Shown here piece after piece: positions 34,847-44,880 of a stretch of DNA of 64,000 nt. The stretch lies in the NCBI GenBank assembly GCA_036852015.1, contig JAANDG010000240.1, positions 1 to 64,000 of the forward strand. Reading direction: 5' to 3'. Source of the stretch: Pelodera strongyloides. Its lineage: Eukaryota > Nematoda > Chromadorea > Rhabditida > Rhabditidae. Within the stretch, counting starts at the first letter, position 1, and each line of letters opens with the position of its first letter. The position numbers and the translations under genes are program-made. The notes beneath the pieces are model-generated. The model had not been told where the DNA came from, did not search any database, and worked only from the letters and a program-made list of their open reading frames with translations.

Positions 34847-37042
34847 TTATGAAGTCTCATCGAGAAATTCTGTCTTGTGACCGCTGAAGAGAGCGACAAT
34901 AACCTGAAACATTCCATAAATCTAACTGTTTGAGTAGGATGTGTTTTTTCTTATTTTTTTTGTGGGCTTTTGATGAGAATGGAGAAAATAACTGCTTCTT
35001 ATCGCGTGGAAAATTTTCGCGATAGGAGATTTTGCCGTGAACCGTCAAGAAACTTTGACTGCGGTTTCAAAACTCCTCTTTTAATATCGCAAAAAAAAAT
35101 TACCTAAACACGTATTCACGCGTGGGCTACTCCCAGGTTTTGCTTAATTTAAAGGGACCTTTTCCTCAATTTGTAGAGATTGTCTGGAATTTCAGAAATA
35201 TGTGAAAACCGCATTTCTTAAGGAAAAATGATTTTTACTTCGTTACCTGAAAGAACAGTTTGCTGGGGAATAACATTAAGAGTTCTAGATGTAAAGCAAT
35301 GCGGTTTTCACAGTAATATTTCTGAAATTCCGGGCAACCTGTGTAAGTTAATTGGGGAAATTTTTTTCTCGCGGGCCTGCCCCTTTAAGGTAAATGGGGT
35401 TCCCACCTCCGGAAGAAGTTTGATCGCTTTGCACTCCAGATATGGCATTCTGTATTGGATGGACACGTCCTCTAGTCCCTCATCCGACAGAAGGTTGTGA
35501 TTGTCATGTTTAGACAAATGAGGTGTAATTGCCTCAGCAAATACCTGGAAAGCACATTTGTACAAAAACCAGAATGAAAGAAACTTTGCTACAAACCGTT
35601 CAGCTCTGTTTTTGTTTCCTCAACTAACAGAGCAAAATACATGCTCATCATCATCCCTAATATGAAACAGTGAACAAGAATACGTACCGACATTAGATCC
35701 TTATGGACCACGCCAATCCGTAAATGGGGGCACGTTGCTTTCAACTCGTGCCTTGCTGGATGGCAGAAGATGCTTCTGGATCTCCTTCAGTCCCAAAACA
35801 ACCGGGTAGCGGACAGCAACTCTCTGCAACATGAATGCTTTAGTAAAAGTATTTTTTAGCGATAGATACATGAACAATCGTGTCATATCCTAGCCTTAAT
35901 TCTTCTTATCCCTTAAACAAGACACAAGACATTCAAACGAGTCACTTGACCAACCTGATCAACATCATTCTTCATTTCAGTCATCTTAGTTCTGAGGAAG
36001 GAGGTGTGGTATCCGATCACGTGCACCTGATTAATAGTAGTATGTAATAAGCTTTACTTTGCAAAATACACAAAATCCGACTGGGTCACCATCTCATTTT
36101 TTTTAAAGTAAACAGCCATTTCATGTTTGGTATATTTGTTTCGCCGTTAACATTTGTGAGACTTACCTTAACGTGTTGGAAATCGATGTAGGGACATTTT
36201 ACAATTTCCCCAATGAAATCTAGCATTCTGGTCGCCGGGTCCTCACTTGCGAACTCTTTCTTATTACCGCGTCGATGATGCTTCTCTGCCCTGTGAATAA
36301 ATGTTTAACAAAGAAAAATAGGCGACTAGGAAAATAAACTAATTGGAAAATAAACTAATTGGAAAATAAACAAATTTTCCATTCACAGCAGTCTAAACCA
36401 TAGTTGATTCCAACTCAGGTTTATACTGTACATAGCTATCAGGTTATGCCCTTTTATCCTAGCTCTTTTTGCAATACTGTATGGAACGTTGGTACCATAA
36501 CTACGGTTGTTAAACATGTGCCCACACGCCATCACAAAGTTGCCAGTAAAATCTTCAATTAGCTTAAAATCTAGGAATAAAGCGAGGCTGAATAACAATA
36601 ACACGTTTATTGTATAACAATTCTAGCGACTTCACCAAAAAATGGAAATTCAACTTCAAAATTGGTTTTCTGCGAGAAAGAGGACTTACGACGGTGCAGC
36701 CATTTTGAACACAAAGTTTCTCCCGTCAAGCTTTACTTGGAAAACATTCTGCAATTGAAAGTTGTTTTAGAAGCGAACAAAAGCACTGTAGATTTTCTTA
36801 AATAATATTAAGCGCCCACACTGTGTTATCTAACAAAATGGTACCTACCACGGTCACGAATGAGACATGCAGTGAGGCATGTGCTCGTTGGGACGGATGA
36901 GCCTTGAATGCTTCGAGGATTTTCGTCCTAAGCGAGCTTGATGACGCGGCTAGAGAACAAACACTTTCGGCGTTTAGGAACTCTTTAATCTTCAAAATAC
37001 ATTCCAAATTCAGGTCCACAAATCTTTGGACATTATCGTCAC
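34847..37042 (-). CDS. F-box-like paralogue 1, probable frameshift
   Basis: First of three related genes. Exons on the minus strand: 36849-37042 (incoming phase 1, so a 5' exon with the start is missing), 36690-36748, 36167-36290, 35955-36026, 35688-35823, 35407-35544 and 34847-34903 (stop at 34849-34847). The N-terminal part (LNLECILKIKEFLNAESVCS) has the L-x-x-I-x-x-F-L pattern of an F-box, without the usual Pro. F-box proteins are substrate adaptors of SCF ubiquitin ligases, but the role here is inference. The rest matches only the two paralogues. The exon 35688-35823 is 136 bases where 135 would keep frame. One extra G in the run 35726-35730 shifts KARVESNVP out of frame with the conserved HLRIGVVHKDLMS, so the gene is a young pseudogene or the base is an assembly error. 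The last intron holds a fold-back transposon. Confidence 0.65.
35149..35388. mobile_element. Fold-back element copy 1 (TTAAAGGG family)
   Basis: The left arm runs from TTAAAGGGACCTTTTCCTC through GGAATTTCAGAAATAT and GTGAAAACCGCATT. The right arm is its reverse complement with small indels, ending CCCTTTAA. It lies wholly within the last intron of F-box-like paralogue 1. No coding sequence. Confidence 0.75.
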
Positions 37043-37809
37043 CTGAAATTCTTTAAAAAATCACGTTTTTCTCCGTGACGAAAAAAAAAGACTTGATTTT
37101 ATGGCCGCGAATCACAATCTTGCCAATATACACGAAAGACGTAATACATAAGTTCTTAACCTATACTTAACCTATGCCAACGAGACTACAAATGTCTAAC
37201 TGTCCACCATTTTTCGATGATCTTCAAAATTCAGAAACATGGGAATATGCATTCTTTTGGCGCCACGGTGAGACTGATCGTAATGGAGTTGTTCATATCG
37301 TTATAAATATATTTCGCTCAGGGGACTGCTAATCATCTCTCCATGAGTTATGGTCAGCAGTACTACAAAATACGTATCGTTTTCTAATTAAATATTATTT
37401 ACTTGAACCTGGGTCTTTATGTTTGACTATCGATCGGTGGATAAATGAATAAATTTTTTCGTTTATTCGCTACCACGTTTATGCTTGTAAGTGCGCTGTT
37501 GCGAGTGAAAAATGCCCTGCTCAGTAACAATCACTTTGATACCAGATAGTTGATAAGAATAGACGGTAAGCTGTCGCTGATAAATAAAACAGCATTGTCC
37601 ATAACGGACTTTTATTAAGCGCCAGCTCTTATTTTTTGGCGCCAGTTAAAGGTGTATCCAGAATCGTTTTGGCATCCTCCGAATACATCTTTCAGAGAAA
37701 GGCTCCCGCGCCGATTTTGTTGGTTACCGGGAATTTTTAAAATTTGAACAGCATGAAATATATCAGGAGCATTTGTAAAATTGCTGGTTGGATCTTGACT
37801 TGATTGGCA

Positions 37810-38171
37810 AATAATAATAATAATAAATAAGGAATAATAAGAAGAAGAAGAAGAAAAGAAGAAAAGAAGAAGAAGAATAATAAGAAGAAGAAGAAGAAGA
37901 AGAAGAAAAGAATAAGAAGAAGAAGAAGAAGAAGAAAAAGAAAAAGAAATAAGAAAATAAAAGAAGAAGAAAAGAAGAAAAAAGAAGAAAAAAAAAAAAA
38001 AAAAAAAAGGCCAAAAATATAAAAAAAAATCAAAAATACAAAAAACAGAAAAGAATTAAAAAAGAAAAAAATTGAAGAATAACAATATAATAATAATAAT
38101 AATAATAATAATATAATAATAATCATAAAATAAGAATAATAATAATAATTTAATTTAATTATTTTAAAATA

Positions 38172-38205
<34 letters not shown>

Positions 38206-38214
38206 CTAATAATA
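37810..38214. repeat. GAA/AAT low-complexity tract
   Basis: About 400 bases of interleaved GAA, GAAA, AAT and poly-A runs on the plus strand. The Phe/Leu/Ser-only frames on the minus strand here are artefacts of this composition. Confidence 0.9.
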
Positions 38215-38584
38215 ATTAGTCACCACAAAGGTGCGCACAAACATACATAATTAAGACAATAAATACAGTTAAGACAGAAAAACGGTAATAAGGGACATAA
38301 GGTACATGTATCTTACAATTAATGTTTTTATTTGTAATTGAGTTTACTGAAAGTGCCGGATTACAGTGCCCCTTACATGTGAAGTCGAAGTGTTCCTTAT
38401 TCTCTACATAGATACTGCTTCATTTGGAATTAATATACAAATTTTCTACATATGTGATTTGTTCATTTCAATGACAGCTATCTGACTTTTTCCTTACGTG
38501 CGACAAAGCACATAACGGTAGGTCATGAAAGCAAACTGTGTGGTTGATTGCGACACTTAGACTCCAGTTCATTTGTATTCTTTC

Positions 38585-39015
38585 TTAAAGGAAGGCAGTC
38601 ACTTCAAAATCAACTTTTTTATTCGCTTTTTATTAGATGCAAGAAGATTTATAAAACAATATGCTGCCAGTAAAAATCCACATAAAATGGAACTCAGGGA
38701 GAGAAATCAATGAGAATGAGTTTTGATAAATGACCGACGCCGGTGCATATATGCAATGGCCAGGGGTACTTGGAGAGTGAACAGCCTGCAGTGTTACACC
38801 TGGCGCGTGGTTTATCACTGCAGGGTATTTATTATGAAACTCTATACGGGCAATTATAAACTACGGTATATAAGTAAAAGTCATAAACAGGGATTTCTCT
38901 CCCTGAGTTCGTTTTGCCGTACTTTGGCGCTGGAATCGTAGTTTTCTTCACATATTTGAATATTTAATGAAAAGCGAATAAAAAATACGAATTTGTAGTG
39001 ACTGCGATCCTTTAA
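38585..39015. mobile_element. Fold-back element with TTAAAGGA-like ends
   Basis: The left part (TTAAAGGAAGGCAGTCACTT, then TTTATTCGCTTTTTATTA, then GAACTCAGGGAGAGAAATC) is matched in order by reverse complements in 38880-39015. This gives interrupted inverted arms of about 110 bases or more and a non-coding centre. Confidence 0.65.
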
Positions 39016-40178
39016 TGTTTCAAAATGACCAAGTCTTCTGACGCCCCTCTTCCACGATGCTTTCCTACGGTAAGCAACCATAGGGTAACTCCTGGCCCAC
39101 TAGAAGATTTGCAAATGCTTGTTCAATAAACTCATTGTATTGATTCAGTGTCCTTATCAAAGATAAATATATATTTGTAACAGGGCATTGGCCACAAGAA
39201 CTCGAATGAGAATACGAATACTCTTATCATGAGCTTTGAGATTTTATCTTTGGCGATTTTTCGACCTGCTCTTTATGGTTTACTCATTGTCAGCTATTGA
39301 GAACCTAGTCATTGAGCGCTTTGATTGTGCAAGTGGTTAACTTTTTGTTGGTACATGTGCATTCGCAACAGTTTATTTTTATTACTTTTCATAATGTATC
39401 AACAGTGAGTTATTTATTTAAGAATAAGACTGAAGAAATTGAAGGGATGACAAATAACACAAAATCGAAATACAACACGACTGAAGAAAACTACTCATGC
39501 AAAAAAATACCGTAACCAAATATCAGAACACAAATAATAGAGGGGCGCTAAATATTGTGGGCCAAGTAAACTGTAATACAGTAAAGACGCAATCAAAAGA
39601 GGATCAGTATTATTGTTAGTAAATAGGATCACGTACGCTTGACCAATACACATAAATTTGGACTACCGCGAGTACCTGTGAATCGGAAGTACTGCGCGCT
39701 CTTGACTAAAATACCCTTTTTGACAGAAATAAATGTTGGTGAAAACGGCCTCTTAACAGTACCAGCTAGGCTACAATTATTAACAGTTACTTCTTCCATC
39801 GTTTCCTTCCTCTCGTTTAACCGTAATGGATTAAAGATAGACTTTCGCCAGCCCTTCTGTGCCGTGTAGGAAGATGCTCTGGATTAGCTGAAATATTTTA
39901 CTAAAGGCTCAGGGACACCTAAGAGAAGTTTCCCCCAATTTCTCTTTGAGAAAACGACCGTAATTCTCAAACTTGTCTTGGAAAGCACTTTGCATAATGT
40001 GCAAATTGGGGCGAGTTATTAGCAAAAGAAAACCGGAAACTAAAAGCAGAAAAATTTAAAATTTAAACTAAACAATTTTGTAATTTGTATTTTAAAGGGT
40101 TTTAGGGTTATATTTATCAAAAAGGATGTTACAACTCAACATACATTTTTGACTTAGAAACACCGTTTCAAACTCAAA

Positions 40179-42433
40179 TTACTTTATTTCAGCAGATATT
40201 TTTTTCATATCACCTAAAGTTAAAAATTTTGTAAAAGCCGTTCGAAGAAATGTTTGAAAAGAGAACTGGAACACTTTTTATGTGCGCCAGAGCCCTGGCT
40301 GATGTAAGCAGCAAAGACAGCAAACCGTGCCGCTAAACATGCAGTGCGCATATTAGCACGATATTAATGTATGCTTAATGATATGAGGAGGCTTACGTTA
40401 GGAAGGAGCTTGGTGGCCTCCAATTCCCTGTAAACTGCTTGATATCGTTCCGGAACCATCCATCTAAGTTCACTATTTGTGAGCAAGAGACTTTGCTCCC
40501 TTCTGTTTTGCAGGTATTGCATAATCTGCTTCTCCGTGAGCACCGAGAAACACTGGAAAACTTAATGTGTTATTATTCAATGAAATGCCGAGCAATTTTC
40601 ACTGTTGCTTTTAAATATATAGCGGTAAATGCTATCATGGACGCCAATAAGGCGAAGCGGAGTGAGTAAATAAAAAAGTGAGCTAAAGCGTATTCTATTA
40701 GGTCATATTTCGTACTTATTTTGGTAGAGAATCAGTATGTCGCTATTGTTTGCGTTGCCTCAATACCACAACACAGCATATGTGACTAGGTGATGTGATT
40801 ACAAATCCAAAAACGTCTACTTGCGGCTGCAACGAAAAAAACTGTGTTTGCGTTCGCTTACCTCTAGGAGCTCACAATGTATGGTTACAACTCTCCAGCT
40901 GGAACTATTTGAAAATACTTTGCTCTCAAAAGAACAATTTTGCACAGTGGAAACCAGACGGCACAGTTTTCTTAACGAAGCAAGGATATGAAGTTGATTG
41001 TGATGTTGATAATCCTGCAGCACATACATTTTAAATAATTCTGTCGGTGATAGTTGTCCATTAATACATCTTCTACATTTAACGGAGAAAAAGCTTTCAT
41101 CGACTTACTTGCAGAAATATCCGGAATTTCAGAAATATTACAGTAAAATCCGCATTTCTTTACACCTGGAACTCGCAGCGTATTCCACGGCAAACTGTTC
41201 CGGCAGGTGCCGTAGTTGAACTGAGTTTTCGCTCTTGTAGGGCATTAAAGTATTGGAAAAGGTTTGTTATAATGGTAGGAATTTTATTGATTACTTTGAC
41301 AGTTACTATGAAGGGGAAGAATCCTAATGGACGGATATAAACCATAAAGACGTACTGGCTACGGTAGCTGTACGGAACGTTTTGCCGTGGAATATCTCCG
41401 CGAGTTCTAGGTGTCAAGGAATGCAGTTTTCACATATTTCTGAAATTCCAGACATTCTGTGCAAGGAAAGAGGAACACTTTTTCCTCGCAGGCCAGTCAG
41501 GTAGGTGTCCCCATATAGCTGAAGAACGATAAACAGGAGTGCAAGCTAGCTGATTGTGTAAACTAATCAAATCGAATGTTTTACTTTTAGTTATAACTCT
41601 CAACAAATATGGCTGGTGAGCGTACGACTCGAAAGCGCTTCTTTTTACATGCAAGCTTACTCTATTCTACAGTGCCACTTCAGTGGAATGTTTCGTATGG
41701 TGTTCCAATTCAAGGTGAGCTCTTGCAGCAGTTTTGCGCAGCCGCTGCGTCTATGTTCGCTTATGTGCGTTAATGACGCTATTGTCTGTTCAGCTAACGG
41801 AATTACAGTGCTCGGCTACTTTCCTTTGTACGATGCCCCTGCACTTCCACTCACCTTTATACATGCCACTTATTTCCGTTTTGCTATTACGCTTAATGGT
41901 ATTAAGTTTTTAATTGTGTATTTTACTGTGCGCATATTTAGGTTGTAATTAATTATTGTAAAGTGCGGACATTGATTACAATTATTTCTAAAAAGTACCT
42001 TGACGGAGTCTACCCTCACTACTGTACACTGAAGAAGGTTGTTAAGAACCGATAGGGTCTCTGCTATAGGACCCGAATAGCGCGTGTTCTGCCCAAAATG
42101 TCGACGGTCCAAACGGCGCACCCAGAGTTCCAGATTGTCCTGTAATTGGTAATGTACTGGAATGTGAAAGAAAAGAACTGCAATTGTTTAAATCCCGCAA
42201 CAGTTTCATGTTATGGAACGATTCAAAGTAATTAGCGCTTACTTTATTTTGCAAATAATGTTCAATTTGAGAATAGGTTGCTGAGACTGATACGTTTCAG
42301 TAAAGGACGTGTATAATGAGTGAACAGTCCGTGAACTGTTCATGAGTGCAGAATATGAGAATTTGTCAAGAAGATTTGTAATATTTAGCCAATTATCTAT
42401 GCCCAAATCTTCGAAGCCTTTCGGAGATTCCAT
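40179..42433 (-). CDS. F-box-like paralogue 2, heat-shock-type promoter
   Basis: Second paralogue, and the only one of the three whose start codon sits in a clear promoter context. Exons: 42243-42433 (ATG 42433-42431; F-box-like segment DLGIDNWLNITNLLDKFSYS), about 41999-42139 or extended to 42177, 41679-41744 (tentative), 40862-41014, 40397-40552 and 40179-40265 (stop 40181-40179). The exons of 153 and 156 bases are phase 0 on both sides and align with the matching exons of paralogues 1 and 3 (for example YRELEATKLLPN here and YRELECKRILPT in paralogue 3). The second exon reads PVHYQLQDNLELW in the conserved frame, but exon 1 ends in phase 2 while that frame needs phase 1. So either one splice site is wrong or there is a one-base defect. 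A large fold-back element sits in the intron 41015-41678. Function beyond a possible SCF adaptor role is unknown. Confidence 0.65.
41079..41505. mobile_element. Fold-back element copy 2 (TTAAAGGG family)
   Basis: Inverted arms of about 130 bases: left with GGAATTTCAGAAATATTACA, AACTCGCAGCG and TTCCACGGCAAACTGTTC, right with their reverse complements and ending near TTTTTCCTCGCAGGCC. It lies within an intron of F-box-like paralogue 2. The central region is unrelated to the other copies and non-coding. Confidence 0.75.
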
Positions 42434-42489
42434 ATTATACAGCTGATGGCAGTCAGTCGCAATGAACTTAAGAGCTCAACGGCTAGCGG

Positions 42490-42577
42490 CTTATATACTT
42501 TTCCTTTGGTAATTTCTGGAAGGTTCCAGAAATATATCGAACCAAGAGTCAAGTCACGTGATAGAACATTCTAGAAA
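42490..42577 (-). promoter_or_regulatory. Heat-shock promoter: two HSEs, TCACGTGA, TATA box
   Basis: Upstream of the ATG of paralogue 2 (minus strand) lies a TATA box (TATATAA, 42497-42491), 58 bases before the start codon. Further upstream is a perfect four-unit heat-shock element, TTCTGGAAGGTTCCAGAA at 42514-42531 (TTC, GAA, TTC and GAA each two bases apart). Then comes the palindrome TCACGTGA (42554-42561), the core bound by TFEB/HLH-30-type factors, and a three-unit element GAACATTCTAGAA (42564-42576). This is the layout of nematode hsp-16 promoters. HSF-1 induction of this gene is a firm prediction; lysosomal/HLH-30 input is weaker. Confidence 0.8.
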
Positions 42578-44269
42578 GGTCGCTCTACTTTTATCGAGGG
42601 TAAGTCCCCACCTCCCTCTCTTAAATAAAACATTAATGCTTGGTAGGAGAATCCTAAATTTTTCGGTGCGGCACAATTCCTCTTTGTTCTGCTGTTCGTT
42701 TTCCGAATCGGCGTCCGGTGGTCACTATCTGGCGAATCTCAGGAGTCAGGAGAACGGTGAAATCCACTCCTAAAAAGTAGTCTGCAAAGTTCGTGGATAT
42801 GAACTGTGTACCCTTCTCAGCCATAAAGTATTGTCATGTACAGCATGTATTTCACTCTTTCATCCACCCTTGTCATAGAGGCTCTTTCATGACTCATCAC
42901 CGAATGATAACGGCGGGGCTCGCGTTCAGGGCTACAACAAATGGTTTACGTTATATTTCTTTTGTTTAAAGTGGCTGTACTAACCGTCAATGACTTATTT
43001 GGGCTGGTTTAAAGGGCCAGGCTCATCATCAGCTCATTTGCATTGAAATTACTCAGATCGTGGGGCAGAACTTCGAGAATCAAACACGTAAGCCGCAATG
43101 CTCTTTGGTTGACGTGTATTGATTGCGCACCAATAAACCTTTAATAAAATAAAAACCCTTCCTTATGGACAGAGACCGTAATACGCTAATAGTTGTCAAG
43201 TACTTAAACGTTTCAGGTCTACAGAAAGAGCTATCGCTGATTCATTTCACACACATTAACTCGACTGGACAACACTGCGCGAAGCTTGCTGGCGAGGTTA
43301 GCCTCAGAGGATGGTAAAAACCAATCCGGAAATTCCTGCAGCAGTAATTACCATTTGTTTTATACCTGAGAATCTGCTTTCCATGATGATTAACTATTCC
43401 GGATTCAATTCCCTATTTTTCACTGCATGGCAATAAGTGCATTCGGTATTTTTTCGGACAGACCTAACGGGTGAAGAGCCCTAACGGGAATACGATTCTG
43501 GATTCTCGATACAACTAAATGTACCATGCAAATTTGCTACTGAAAGCTTGAAAGTGCCCTTATGTGTAGCCGAGAGATGCTCGTAGGCATAACATAGCTC
43601 AACTGGTAGAGGGCTCGACTGTTGCTGTGCATGTTGTTAGTGAGCTGCCCCGCGCGAGGTAAAAATTTTGTGCGATCAATAGCGTTTGGTAGTTATTAAA
43701 ACATAACTTTATGAACCTATTTCGTTCCGTTCATACAAACAAAACACCAAAAAAACTCTTCTCCTTTATATAATAAGATTTCACTCCCCCTCCCTTCCGC
43801 TTATTTCCAAACATTTATGACAAATATTTACATGGGGACTTATTTCAGGGTCCATTCGAGACATCTGAAATCCCGTCGGATCATCAATTTCTCGCCTGAT
43901 GGTGCGTTGTCTTTTATTTCAGTGGAAGTGTTTAAATTGATTTGAGCTCTTGTGTTGAGTCTTCTTGTCCCATTCGCGGTTTTTTTTCTGAAATCCGTTT
44001 TCTTAGTGCTGCCTTAATCGTTTGGCCTTATTTGGATATTTGGGGTTTATGTAAACTTCGAGAACTCGTTTCCAATAGAGAAATATCATTCCTAGAGTTG
44101 TCAGATCTGCAATATACGAGTTTCTTTTTGCTATTCCAACGTGCCACTATTTTTTAAACTTTCTAAACGGCACAAGGGCAACTAGAAACTGTGGTGTTCG
44201 ACGATGTCCCCAGCCGACCAGAGGAAGCACAGTATTTTTTCGATATATATATATATATATATATTAATA

Positions 44270-44330
<61 letters not shown>

Positions 44331-44880
44331 ATACATTTTTCGATTGTTCAGAAGGAAAGCTAAAAATTCCTTGATATGCACCATTCCGGTATGAAGCTCC
44401 TGAGTCAGCTAGCATCCCGTGTATTACTTTTTTAAAGATGTGTCTCTTTAACACACAGAAATAATTCACTGCTAGCCTACGCTCAAGTAAACATTTTCTC
44501 ACTATATCTTTCTTGAACACTTTCTTGAACACTTTCTGCGCTACCACCCAATGTCGAGAAATGATAATACGACAATCTTTTATCCAAGAATCATCAATTT
44601 TCGCAGGATTTAAATGAAGTTTTCAAAAAAAAAATGCGATAAAACCTGTAGAAATCAACATGTATACCAGTCAAAAAAGGAATCAATATTTTTACTAACA
44701 AGAAGACTATGATGACGCAAAACTGTCAAATAAAACAACTACGTATCAAAGCGATGCATACTCCAAATAATAAAAAAATAGTGACTGGACGAAATCAACA
44801 ACCTAGATACCAGTGTTCGTACATGATCTTTTTTAAAGCGTTTCTGATTTGGGGATTGTGGTGAATACTACGCTCAACTA
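42578..44880. other. Intergenic, no gene seen
   Basis: This separates paralogues 2 and 3. It contains a degenerate tRNA-like A box near 43598 (TAGCTCAACTGGTAGAG) without a matching B box, and a long TA microsatellite (44244-44333). No coding exon is supported. Confidence 0.55.
44244..44333. repeat. Long (TA)n microsatellite
   Basis: About 90 bases of almost pure TA, interrupted once near 44265-44275 by TATTAATATAATTA. Isoleucine-tyrosine frames on both strands are artefacts. Confidence 0.95.

Larger units (their letters stand above)
37043..40178. other. Intergenic with simple sequence and a fold-back element
   Basis: The missing first exon of F-box-like paralogue 1 should lie in the lower part of this stretch; short ATG-donor candidates exist near 37147 and 37208 but cannot be chosen between. 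The rest holds a 400-base simple-sequence tract (37810-38214) and a fold-back element (38585-39015). No other gene is seen. Confidence 0.5.

Noticed and set aside
35308..35406. Extension of the exon 35407-35544 of paralogue 1 into the frame ending SEILL
   Set aside because: That part lies in the fold-back element. An in-phase donor (GAG|GTGGGA) before it joins correctly to the last exon.
37737..38126. Minus-strand Phe/Leu/Ser frames of 83-129 codons
   Set aside because: They are translations of the GAA/AAT simple-sequence tract, with no start context or family.
44163..44394. Tyr-Ile frames on both strands
   Set aside because: They are translations of the (TA)n microsatellite.
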